Assembly (NCBI GenBank): GCA_963605115.1 | Contig: CAVCTM010000103.1 | Coordinates: forward strand, 1-7,385 | DNA from: SVKR01 sp963605115 | GTDB taxonomy: Bacteria; Bacillota; Clostridia; Oscillospirales; Oscillospiraceae | Direction: 5' to 3' | DNA length: 7,385 nucleotides | Shown here: piece after piece, positions 1 to 5,984 of the stretch | How the letters are laid out: the number at the start of each line of letters is the position of its first letter | Numbering within the stretch: position 1 is the first letter of the stretch | Position numbers and translations under genes: made by a program | The notes under the pieces: model-generated | Told to the model about the DNA's origin: nothing | Database searches by the model: none | Seen by the model: only the letters and a program-made list of their open reading frames with translations

Positions 1-54
1 TCTGTTTCATTCCCCTTTGGTGCCTTGCAGCGCAGCGGAAAGGAATGGTCATAA
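1..54 (+). CDS. Possible 3' end of upstream gene (partial)
   Basis: The first reading frame is open from the left edge to a TAA at 52-54, giving a 17-residue tail ending GKEWS. The stop lies two bases before the preferred ATG (57) of the next gene, a spacing typical of coupled operon genes. By analogy with Opp/Dpp operons, the upstream neighbour would be expected to be the partner ATPase (OppD/DppD), but the short tail carries no diagnostic motif. All three plus-strand frames are open at the left edge until this stop, so the assignment rests only on spacing. The frame of the next gene is also open to the edge and starts with Cys-Phe-Ile-Pro, so another arrangement is possible. Confidence 0.35.
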   Translation, partial: SVSFPFGALQRSGKEWS

Positions 55-56
55 CG

Positions 57-1016
57 ATGGAAGAAGCACTGGTAGAAATTCAGGGACTCAAAAAATATTT
101 TTCCCACCCCCGCGGGCTGCTGCACGCCGTGGACGACGTTTCCATGCGCTTTGCAAAGGGGCGCACGATGGGCGTCGTCGGCGAGAGCGGCTGCGGCAAG
201 AGCACGCTCGGCAGGACCATCATCCACCTGCACGAGAGCACCGGCGGAAAGATCCTGTTCCGCGGCGAGGACGTCACGCGCGTTTCCGCGCGCCGGCTCC
301 GGGAGCTGCGGCGCAGCATGCAGATCATCTTTCAGGACCCTTACAGCTCTCTGAACCCCCGCATGACCGTGGAGGAGACCATCCGCGAGCCGCTGGTGCT
401 CGCCGGGCGGCGCTCCCGCGCGGAGACGGAGCGCGAGGTGGCGCGCGTGATGGACCTCGTGGGCATCGCGCAGCGCTGGCGCTGCGCCTATCCGCACGAG
501 ATGGACGGCGGACGCCGCCAGCGCGTCTGCATCGGCCGCGCGCTCGCGACGGATCCGGAGTTCATCGTCTGCGACGAGCCGGTGAGCGCACTGGACGTGT
601 CCATTCAGGCGCAGGTCATCAACCTGCTCCAGGACCTCCAGAAGGAATACGGGCTGACCTATATGTTCGTCACCCACGACCTCTCCGTCGTCCACCACAT
701 CTCCGACGAGATCTCCGTTATGTATCTCGGCCAGCTCGTGGAGACCGCGGCGTCCGCCGCGCTCTTCGAGCGCCCGCTCCACCCTTACACGAAGGCGCTG
801 CTGAGCGCCATCCCCTCCGTGGACATCCACAACCAGCGCGAGCAGATTCTCATCCGCGGCGAGCTGACCTCGCCCATCGACCCCGCGCCCGGCTGCCGCT
901 TCGCCTCCCGCTGCCCTTACGCGGCAGAGGCGTGCGCCGCGCCGCAGACGCTGCGGGAGCTGCTCCCCGGACACCATGTCTCCTGCTGCCGCGCGGCGGA
1001 GATCAACGAACTTTGA
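57..1016 (+). CDS. Opp/Dpp-family ABC transporter ATP-binding protein (OppF/DppF-like)
   Basis: Cytoplasmic ATPase subunit of a peptide/nickel/oligosaccharide-type ABC importer. Counting from an in-frame ATG at 45, the 323-residue product shows Walker A GESGCGKST (46-54), Q-loop Gln97 in IFQDPYSSLNP, Walker B FIVCDEP (173-179) with Asp177/Glu178, D-loop SALD and switch His211. It ends in the oligopeptide/dipeptide C-terminal extension, HPYTKALLSAIP (246-257), followed by Cys284, Cys290, Cys297 and Cys314. That Cys pattern is found in this family and has been linked to an Fe-S cluster in some members. The length (~320) is normal. The signature motif reads MDGGRRQR rather than LSGGQRQR. The ATG at 57 is preferred over 45 because the AAGGA at 40-44 abuts 45 but sits 12 bases before 57. 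The permeases, partner ATPase and binding protein would lie upstream. The transported substrate cannot be read from this subunit; Opp-type systems carry peptides but also oligosaccharides in some bacteria. Confidence 0.93.
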   Translation: MEEALVEIQGLKKYFSHPRGLLHAVDDVSMRFAKGRTMGVVGESGCGKSTLGRTIIHLHESTGGKILFRGEDVTRVSARRLRELRRSMQIIFQDPYSSLNPRMTVEETIREPLVLAGRRSRAETEREVARVMDLVGIAQRWRCAYPHEMDGGRRQRVCIGRALATDPEFIVCDEPVSALDVSIQAQVINLLQDLQKEYGLTYMFVTHDLSVVHHISDEISVMYLGQLVETAASAALFERPLHPYTKALLSAIPSVDIHNQREQILIRGELTSPIDPAPGCRFASRCPYAAEACAAPQTLRELLPGHHVSCCRAAEINEL

Positions 1017-1033
1017 ATCAGGAGTGAACCGCA

Positions 1034-2242
1034 ATGGACAATACGCATATCAAGAAGGTGACGGCGATCACCCGCGTGTTCGGCGAGGGTCAGAAGACCG
1101 TCGCCGCCGCCGTGGAGTATGACGCCGAGCTGCGCGCGGAGGACGTGGACAAGAGCGCCTTCGCCGTGGAGGACCGCCGCGTGACGGACGCTTACGTCAG
1201 CGCCTCCGCCGCGCCGGAGCGCGCCGCGCGCGGCAGCTTCGTCATTCTGGAGCTCGACCGCTTCGACAGCGGCATCAATACGATGGTCGCCCGTCCCCGG
1301 TCCGACGGCGGGCTCGGCTGCATCGCGAGCATCGTTACGCCGCGCCCCGTCGTCATCCAGACCGCCCCCGTCGCGACCGCCGCGGGCGAGGTGTATCTCC
1401 CCGAAGCCCCCGTCGCCGCGTCGGAGACGAAAAATATCGTCGCGGACGAGTTTCAGGTCTTCACTTACCATCTTGCGGACGGACGCAAAGTGGATTATAA
1501 TCTCTATATCCCGAAAAACCTCGAACCGGGCAGGGAATACCCGCTGGTCTATTTCATCGAGGACGCCGGCGTTTTGGGGCAGGACATGACGATCACGCTG
1601 GCGCAGGGGCTCGGCGCGTCGGTCTGGGCGCGCCCGGAGGAGCAGGCGAAGCGCCCCTGCTTCGTGCTCGCGCCCCAGTTCCACGGACCGGAGTCCCTCG
1701 TGCAGGACGATTTCAGCTGCACATGGGAGGTGGACGCGGCTTACGCGCTCGTCCGCCACATCATCGAGCGCTACCCCATCGACAAAAAGCGCGTTTACGG
1801 CACCGGGCAGTCCATGGGCTGCATGACGACCTGCGAGCTCAGCATCCGCGACCCGGCGCTTTACGGCGGCTGCCTGCTCGTCGCGGGACAGTGGGACCCG
1901 GAGCGCATCGCCGCGGCGAAGGACTGCAACTTCTGGATCTGCGTCTCCCGCGGGGACGAGAAGGCGTGGCCCGGCATGAACGCGCTGGTCGACGCGCTCG
2001 AACGCGCCGGCACGACGGTCGGCCGCGCCGAGCTCGACGCGCTGGACCTCCCGGAAGCCGACCGCATCGTGCGCGCTCTGGCGCAGGACGGCAGCCATGT
2101 CCACTTCACATGGTACCGCGGCAACAGCGTCATCCCCGAAGGCACGGAGCCCACGGGCGGCGCCCACCACACGAACACATGGCGCTTTGTTTACGAGATG
2201 GAATCGCTGCGCGAGTGGCTGTTCGCGCAGCACAGAGACTGA
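1034..2242 (+). CDS. EstA-like alpha/beta hydrolase with N-terminal Ig-like region (COG4099-type esterase/peptidase)
   Basis: Predicted serine hydrolase of 402 residues. Residues ~5-115 are beta-rich and resemble the Ig-like domain at the N terminus of Thermotoga EstA-type esterases (VTAITRVFGEGQ, then FAVEDRRVTDAYV). Residues ~140-400 form an alpha/beta hydrolase core: YNLYIPKNLEPGREYPLVYF (155-174), the nucleophile elbow GTGQSMG with Ser260, a likely acid Asp308 in SRGDEKAW, and a likely base His378 or His379 in GGAHHTNTW. No signal peptide or lipobox is seen, so it should act in the cytoplasm on imported material, unlike secreted EstA relatives. Family members are annotated as carboxyl or feruloyl esterases or as predicted peptidases; the substrate here is unknown. 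AGGAG at 1020-1024 lies nine bases before the ATG, and the gene follows the ATPase by 17 bases, pointing to an operon. The large overlapping frames on either strand are shadows of high GC. Confidence 0.85.
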   Translation: MDNTHIKKVTAITRVFGEGQKTVAAAVEYDAELRAEDVDKSAFAVEDRRVTDAYVSASAAPERAARGSFVILELDRFDSGINTMVARPRSDGGLGCIASIVTPRPVVIQTAPVATAAGEVYLPEAPVAASETKNIVADEFQVFTYHLADGRKVDYNLYIPKNLEPGREYPLVYFIEDAGVLGQDMTITLAQGLGASVWARPEEQAKRPCFVLAPQFHGPESLVQDDFSCTWEVDAAYALVRHIIERYPIDKKRVYGTGQSMGCMTTCELSIRDPALYGGCLLVAGQWDPERIAAAKDCNFWICVSRGDEKAWPGMNALVDALERAGTTVGRAELDALDLPEADRIVRALAQDGSHVHFTWYRGNSVIPEGTEPTGGAHHTNTWRFVYEMESLREWLFAQHRD

Positions 2243-2247
2243 GGAGA
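2241..2247 (+). promoter_or_regulatory. Ribosome binding site overlapping the hydrolase stop codon
   Basis: GAGGAGA sits eight bases before the ATG at 2256 and shares its first two bases with the hydrolase stop TGA (2240-2242). It fixes the start of the small membrane protein at 2256, not at the earlier in-frame ATG at 2097 inside the hydrolase gene, and suggests translational coupling. Confidence 0.75.
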
Positions 2248-2255
2248 GACCGGCA

Positions 2256-2789
2256 ATGCGGGAGCGCGATGCGCTGACCGGCGGCGAGAGCTGGGTCGGC
2301 TATTTCACAAAAATGGATACCGGGCGCTACCGGCAGGACCTCCCCGCCGGGCGGCGGCGCGCGCTCCGCGCCGTCCACTGCGCGCTCTTCGCCGCGGCAG
2401 CGGCGGCGTTTTTCGCCGCCGCTGCGATACCGGGGGAGCTGAATTTCCGCCGCTGGGCGGTCATTCCGGAGTCGCTCGCCATGCTGGGGCTCATCCGCCT
2501 CGCGGCGGCGCTCATCCACTATCTTGCCGCCCCGCGGGAGATGCGCTTTGCCGAGCATAACCGCTCCTCCTTCGCCCTGCGGCGCACCGCGGCGTTCACG
2601 GCGGCGGCGCTGCTGGCGTCCGGCGTCTCCGCGGCGGTCTTCGCCGCGCGGCAGGAGCCCGCGGGCAGCGCCGTCGCCGCCTGCGCGCTTTTCTCCGGCG
2701 CCGCCGCTGCGATGGCGGCAATGTATGCAATCGAGCGCCGCGTGCGCTATATCCGACTCCCGGACGCCGACGGCGGGGAGATCAACTGA
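2256..2789 (+). CDS. Small membrane protein of unknown function, about four TM helices
   Basis: I do not recognise a named family. The 177-residue product starts with a polar cytoplasmic-looking stretch (MRERDALTGGESWVGYFTKM, then basic residues RYRQDLPAGRRRALR). Hydrophobic, Ala-rich segments follow at about 38-58, 68-90, 111-131 and 136-157, and a short charged tail ends in DADGGEIN. Positive charges between helices 2 and 3 (PREMRFAEHNRSSFALRR) and after helix 4 (ERRVRYIR) would place those loops inside, giving both ends in the cytoplasm by the positive-inside rule. It has no signal peptidase site, metal motif or catalytic motif that I can see. It lies 13 bases after the hydrolase and 22 bases before the dehydrogenase, each with a good ribosome binding site, so it is a genuine operon member. 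It might be an accessory transport or membrane-anchoring factor, but this is only a guess from position. Confidence 0.75.
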   Translation: MRERDALTGGESWVGYFTKMDTGRYRQDLPAGRRRALRAVHCALFAAAAAAFFAAAAIPGELNFRRWAVIPESLAMLGLIRLAAALIHYLAAPREMRFAEHNRSSFALRRTAAFTAAALLASGVSAAVFAARQEPAGSAVAACALFSGAAAAMAAMYAIERRVRYIRLPDADGGEIN

Positions 2790-2811
2790 TTTTTTGGAGG
2801 TCACGCAGAAA

Positions 2812-3924
2812 ATGAAACAGTACAAAAACGCAGGGGCGTTCATGCTGGACGTGGACCGGCTCACCGCCGTTTCGGAGGACGGGCTGGACGCCGTTTCCGA
2901 CGCGCGGCTGCGCGAAAGAATCGCGGAGCGGCTCGCGGTGCGCGCGCCGGGGGCGGACGAGGTGCTGCTGCGCGTCGAATATGTCGGCGTCTGCGGCTCG
3001 GACGTCCACTATTTCCACGCCGGGCGCTGCGGCGCCTTCGCCGTGGACCCGGAGCGGGACATCCCCTACGTGCTGGGCCACGAGTGCGCCGGCACGGTCG
3101 TAGAGGTCGGCGAAAACGTGAAAAACCTCGCCGTGGGCGACCGCGTCTGCTGCGAGCCGGGCGTGCCCTGCGGACACTGCGAGCAGTGCCGCAGCGGGCA
3201 CTATAACCTCTGCCCGGACGTCGTTTTCTGGGCAACGCCGCCGGTGCAGGGCTGCTATATGCGCTATGTGCCCTTCCGCGCGGACTTCTGCTTTAAGCTG
3301 CCGGAAAACGTCAGCACGCGCGCCGGCGCGCTCGCCGAGCCCTTCGCCATCGGCATGTACGCCGCGGAGCTCGGCGAGGTGACGGTCGGCAGCACGGTCG
3401 CCATCCTCGGCAGCGGCTGCATCGGGCTGATGACGCTGCTGGCGTGCCGCGCCCGCGGCGCGAAGGAGATCATCGTCACGGACCTTGAGGACGTGCGGCT
3501 CGAAAAAGCGCGCGAGCTCGGCGCGGACCGCGTCGTGAACACCCGGAGGGAGGACGCGCTCGCCGCCATCGGCGAATACACCCACGGCCGCGGCGTCGAC
3601 GTCGTGTTTGAAACGGCGGGCAGCCGCGTCACGATCGGTCAGACGCCCTTCGCCGCGCGGCTCGGCGGGCTCGTCGTGCTCGTCGGCATCTCGCCGGAGG
3701 AGGAGCTGCCCTATAACTTCGGGCAGGTGATGGCGAAGGAGCTGCGCATCAAGTCCGTGTTCCGTTATGTCAATATGTTCCCGAAGACCGTCGCCGCCAT
3801 CGCCGCCGGCGCCCCGGTCGAGCAGGTCGTCACCCACGAATACGCGCTGGAGGACATCCAGCAGGCGTTCGACGACTCCGTACACCGCAAAAACGAGGTC
3901 GTGAAAGCGATCATCCGGATATAA
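2812..3924 (+). CDS. Zinc-dependent medium-chain alcohol/polyol dehydrogenase (sorbitol dehydrogenase-like)
   Basis: Cytoplasmic NAD(P)-dependent oxidoreductase of the zinc MDR family, 370 residues. Catalytic zinc ligands are visible as Cys61 (GVCGSDVHY), His90-Glu91 (VLGHECAG) and Glu176 (LAEPFAI). The structural zinc site is Cys120, Cys123, Cys126 and Cys134. The Rossmann fold has GSGCIG (200-205), and Asp224 at the end of the second strand (IVTDLEDVRLEKA) favours NAD over NADP. The HYFHAGRCG and GHEC context resembles sorbitol/xylitol dehydrogenases, so a polyol-to-ketose reaction is likely, though threonine or butanediol dehydrogenase relatives cannot be excluded. GGAGG at 2796-2800 lies 11 bases before the ATG at 2812; a second Met (residue 11) is a less likely start. 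The catalytic Cys sits about 20 residues later than usual because of an acidic insertion (about residues 20-45). It is the last gene of the plus-strand operon, followed directly by a terminator. Confidence 0.92.
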   Translation: MKQYKNAGAFMLDVDRLTAVSEDGLDAVSDARLRERIAERLAVRAPGADEVLLRVEYVGVCGSDVHYFHAGRCGAFAVDPERDIPYVLGHECAGTVVEVGENVKNLAVGDRVCCEPGVPCGHCEQCRSGHYNLCPDVVFWATPPVQGCYMRYVPFRADFCFKLPENVSTRAGALAEPFAIGMYAAELGEVTVGSTVAILGSGCIGLMTLLACRARGAKEIIVTDLEDVRLEKARELGADRVVNTRREDALAAIGEYTHGRGVDVVFETAGSRVTIGQTPFAARLGGLVVLVGISPEEELPYNFGQVMAKELRIKSVFRYVNMFPKTVAAIAAGAPVEQVVTHEYALEDIQQAFDDSVHRKNEVVKAIIRI

Positions 3925-3972
3925 AAACGGATCGGGAGACTGCCGAAAACGGCAGTCTCCCGATCACGTTTT
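3924..3972 (+). terminator. Long perfect hairpin terminator, probably bidirectional
   Basis: A perfect 16-bp stem (3930-3945 with 3950-3965) encloses an AAAA loop. With one bulged A (3966) it extends through CG and a run of A paired with TTTT (3969-3972). It begins at the stop codon of the dehydrogenase and should end the plus-strand operon. On the opposite strand the stem is followed by CGTTTTTAT, so it could also stop minus-strand transcription arriving from the right. Confidence 0.85.
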
Positions 3973-4176
3973 GCCAAAAAGCCTCGCAGAGTTCGCGGCG
4001 CGCACGCCGCGAATAAAGTCCAATCCATTTTTCGGCGCGACACGCGCGTGCCGAAAAATACTCTGCGCGGAGCGAACGTGCGAAGCCCCTGCCGAACGGC
4101 AGGGGCTTCGTGCGCTGAGCGGAGTGAAGCCTTTTCATCCGGGAGCCCAGCGTAAGCGGGTCCCGGATGAGGTGTT
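3973..4176. repeat. Cluster of inverted repeats in a convergent intergenic gap
   Basis: No credible gene is seen here; the short open frames have no ribosome binding site and no protein-like composition. Instead the stretch is a chain of dyads. CGCAGAGT (3985-3992) pairs with ACTCTGCG (4060-4067) and encloses two hairpins: 3993-4000 with 4005-4012, and 4027-4036 with 4050-4059, a three-way-junction shape. A 13-bp hairpin follows (4081-4093 with 4098-4110, loop GAAC). A 10-bp hairpin comes last (4135-4144 with 4161-4170), extended by CCC/GGG around AGCGTAAGC. Similar words, GCGCGGAGCGAAC and GCGCTGAGCGGAGTGAAG, flank the 13-bp hairpin. It could be a dispersed palindromic repeat or a structured RNA. 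Confidence 0.65.
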
Positions 4177-4386
4177 TTACTCCTCCTCGGCGGCGAGGCT
4201 CTCGCGGAAGAGCAGGGAGATGCACCAGAGGGCGGCGAGGCCGACGAGGGTGTAGATCACGCGGCTGAGCACTGCGGTCTGGCCCCCGCAGAGGAAGGCG
4301 ACCAGATCGAAGCGGAACAGTCCGACGCTGCCCCAGTTCAGCCCGCCGATGATGGCGAGGATCAGGGCGATGCGATCCATAATCAT
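4177..4386 (-). CDS. DUF378 family small membrane protein
   Basis: The 69-residue product matches the DUF378 (YuzA-like) pattern: LILAIIGGLNWGSVGLFRFDLVAFL, a short loop with CGGQTAVLSR, then VIYTLVGLAALWCISLLF. The first helix spans about 5-17 running into the conserved NWG.VGLF.FD.V core, and the second about 40-60. The tail is acidic (RESLAAEEE). No function is established for the family, which is common in Firmicutes; the role is unknown. AAGGAG (within 4397-4405, read on the minus strand) lies about 10 bases before the ATG at 4386, so I prefer this start to a farther upstream ATG at 4485 that would add a non-conserved polar leader running into the terminator. It lies downstream of the antiporter but is separated from it by a hairpin terminator. 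I could not identify a convincing promoter of its own, so read-through from the antiporter is possible. Confidence 0.85.
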   Translation of the reverse strand: MIMDRIALILAIIGGLNWGSVGLFRFDLVAFLCGGQTAVLSRVIYTLVGLAALWCISLLFRESLAAEEE

Positions 4387-4470
4387 TGCGTTTTCGCTCC
4401 TTTTTCGCTTGGTTAGCAGACCGGAAAAGCGGCCTGTTTCCCGCTTATCATTGCCGAAAAAGGACAAAAT

Positions 4471-4502
4471 ATGCGCCGCCGGCAAAATTGCCGGCGGCGC
4501 AT
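4471..4502 (-). terminator. GC-rich hairpin terminator after the antiporter gene
   Basis: A 15-bp perfect inverted repeat (4471-4485 with 4488-4502) whose core is GCGCCGCCGGC lies 18 bases past the antiporter stop. In the minus direction it is preceded by an A-rich tract and followed by ATTTTGTCCTTTTTC, a moderate U-tract. It also has T-rich sequence on its plus-strand side (CTTTTTTGTTTTTTT), so it can act in both directions. Confidence 0.8.
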
Positions 4503-4520
4503 TGCTGCTTTTTTGTTTTT

Positions 4521-5822
4521 TTACTGCTGACAGTGGCTCTGCGTTTCCGCGATGACCTTGGCGCGGCGGTTTTTGACCTCCGGGCTCATGGGCTTGATGT
4601 CGCCCGCCTTGGTGAGCGCCATCTTCGTGAGGGCGGGACCGACCAGCTCGTAGATGAGCACGCTGAAGAGCGTGATGGAGCGGATCATCGCGCCGTCTGC
4701 GCCGAGCTGCGCCGCGGCGGTCAGGGACATGCCGAGGGCGACGCCCGCCTGCGGGAAGAGCGTGATGCCGAGGTATTTGACGATCGTGTGGTCGCAGTGG
4801 GTCGCCTGCGCGCTCCAGCGCGCGCCGAGATATTTGCCGAGCGCGCGGACGAGGATATAGACGATGCCGATGGCGACCATCGCGAGGTCCGCGAAGACAT
4901 CCAGACGCAGCGCGGCGCCGGACATGACGAAAAACAGGCAGTAGATCGGCGCGGTCCAGCGGTCCTCGCGCTCCATGAGGTCCTCCGCGATGGGGCAGAG
5001 GTTGCAGAACACGGTGCCGAGCATCATGCAGGTCAGCAGCGAGGAGAAGCCGATCTTCAGCTCGCCGAAGGTGAACCCGAACATGCTGAGCGCGGTCGTC
5101 AGTGTGACGGCGGCGATGAGCAGGATGACGCGGTTGCGGTTGGAGTGGAAATACTTTTCCACGCGGTCGAGACCCCAGCCGAGCAGACCGCCGAGCACGA
5201 CGGAGCAGACGATCTCGATCAGGGGGTTCACGATGATGGAGATAAAGCTCAGCGATCCGCCCTGAAGCGCCTTGGCGATGCCCGCGGCGACGGCGAAGAG
5301 CACGAGACCCACCGCGTCGTCGAGCGCGACGACGGGGAGCAGCATATCCGTCACGGGACCCTTGGCTTTATACTGGCGGACGACGAGCAGCGTGGCTGCG
5401 GGGGCGGTGGCGCTCGCGACGGCGCCGAGGGTGATCGCCGCGGGCAGGCTCATCTTGTCCGGCGCGATGAAGTGGACCGCGATGAGCGCAATGGCGACGA
5501 AAATGCTGGCAAGGCACGCCTGGAAGATCGCGATGGCGACCGCCTGACGACCCGTGGTGCGCAGCTTGGGCAGCATAAATTCGGTGCCCATGGCGAACGC
5601 GATGAAGCCGAGCGCCAGATTGCTCAGAAGATCGAGATTTTCGACAGCCTCATAGGTCGGGAAGCCGAGACCCGGCACACCGAGGCGGCCGAGGCAGAAC
5701 GGTCCGATCAGGATGCCCGCGATCAGATAAGCAGTGACGTCCGGCAAGCGGAACAAATTGATAACACGGGTCATGAGCAACCCGGCTACCATTGCGACCG
5801 CAATGGAGATCAAAAGTGTCAT
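4521..5822 (-). CDS. Cation/proton antiporter, CPA2-type (Na+/H+ exchanger family)
   Basis: Integral membrane antiporter of 433 residues with about 12-13 hydrophobic helices, matching the sodium/hydrogen exchanger fold. Recognisable parts are the N-terminal LPDVTAYLIAGILIGP (26-41), the discontinuous-helix motif SATAPAATLLVVRQ (137-150), and the acidic pair ALDDAVGL with Asp168-Asp169. In CPA2 proteins this acidic position carries the ion-binding aspartates and, as a pair of charged/polar residues, is associated with electrogenic exchange. A later RALGKYLGAR (326-335) supplies conserved basic residues, and FPQAGVALGMS (356-366) is typical of the last core helix. It has no C-terminal RCK/TrkA-N domain, unlike KefB/KefC. 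The exchanged cation (Na+, K+ or Li+) cannot be told. GGAGG (in 5831-5837, minus strand) is well placed before the ATG at 5822. The gene has its own promoter and a terminator on each side, so it is probably transcribed alone or with DUF378. Confidence 0.9.
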   Translation of the reverse strand: MTLLISIAVAMVAGLLMTRVINLFRLPDVTAYLIAGILIGPFCLGRLGVPGLGFPTYEAVENLDLLSNLALGFIAFAMGTEFMLPKLRTTGRQAVAIAIFQACLASIFVAIALIAVHFIAPDKMSLPAAITLGAVASATAPAATLLVVRQYKAKGPVTDMLLPVVALDDAVGLVLFAVAAGIAKALQGGSLSFISIIVNPLIEIVCSVVLGGLLGWGLDRVEKYFHSNRNRVILLIAAVTLTTALSMFGFTFGELKIGFSSLLTCMMLGTVFCNLCPIAEDLMEREDRWTAPIYCLFFVMSGAALRLDVFADLAMVAIGIVYILVRALGKYLGARWSAQATHCDHTIVKYLGITLFPQAGVALGMSLTAAAQLGADGAMIRSITLFSVLIYELVGPALTKMALTKAGDIKPMSPEVKNRRAKVIAETQSHCQQ

Positions 5823-5853
5823 TATTCAGTTCCTCCCTCTTTCTTACCACGTG

Positions 5854-5882
5854 AATATACTATATAAAATTGCAAAACGCAA
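5854..5882 (-). promoter_or_regulatory. Sigma-A-type promoter for the antiporter gene
   Basis: Read on the minus strand, TTGCGT (5877-5882) is followed after exactly 17 bases by TATATT (5854-5859), in an AT-rich stretch unlike the GC-rich surroundings. The expected start site is near 5847, about 25 bases before the ribosome binding site end. A CACGTG palindrome (5848-5853) lies at the start-site region. The -35 is only partly matched; the -10 is 5/6. Confidence 0.65.
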
Positions 5883-5898
5883 GAAAAAAAGTAAACAA

Positions 5899-5925
5899 AA
5901 AAGCGCCGCTTTTCGCGGCGCTTTT
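5899..5925 (-). terminator. Terminator of the PTS_EIIC_2 gene
   Basis: An 11-bp stem (5899-5909 with 5915-5925) has GCGCCGC/GCGGCGC at its core and a 5-base loop. On the minus strand it is followed by TTTTTTGTTTACTTTTTTTC, counting the paired Ts, a strong U-rich tract. It lies ~60 bases past the stop at 5985-5987 and just upstream of the antiporter promoter, insulating the two genes. Confidence 0.85.
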
Positions 5926-5984
5926 CACAAACGATAACGAGCGCATTATCAGTATAAAACAAAGCTCTTATACGGAGCGCCTCG

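Noticed and set aside
917..2233. 438-codon minus-strand open frame opposite the hydrolase gene
   Set aside because: It lies antisense to a gene with clear catalytic motifs, and its Arg/Asp/His/Ala-rich composition is typical of a GC-driven shadow frame.
2097..2255. N-terminal extension of the small membrane protein into the hydrolase gene
   Set aside because: The ribosome binding site at 2241-2247 supports the start at 2256, and the extension would overlap the hydrolase coding region by about 150 bases.
2782..3885. 367-codon minus-strand frame opposite the dehydrogenase
   Set aside because: Antisense shadow of a gene with intact zinc and NAD sites; composition is not protein-like.
3925..4176. 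CRISPR array
   Set aside because: The repeats are inverted and unequal, with no regular direct-repeat/spacer pattern and no cas genes.
3911..4255. Short open frames on both strands across the hairpin cluster
   Set aside because: They run through palindromes and the terminator, lack ribosome binding sites, and overlap ends of real genes.
4386..5867. 493-codon plus-strand open frame opposite the antiporter gene
   Set aside because: Its product is a monotonous mix of Asp, Glu, Arg, His and Gln with no domain, while the minus strand encodes an obvious antiporter with ribosome binding site and promoter.
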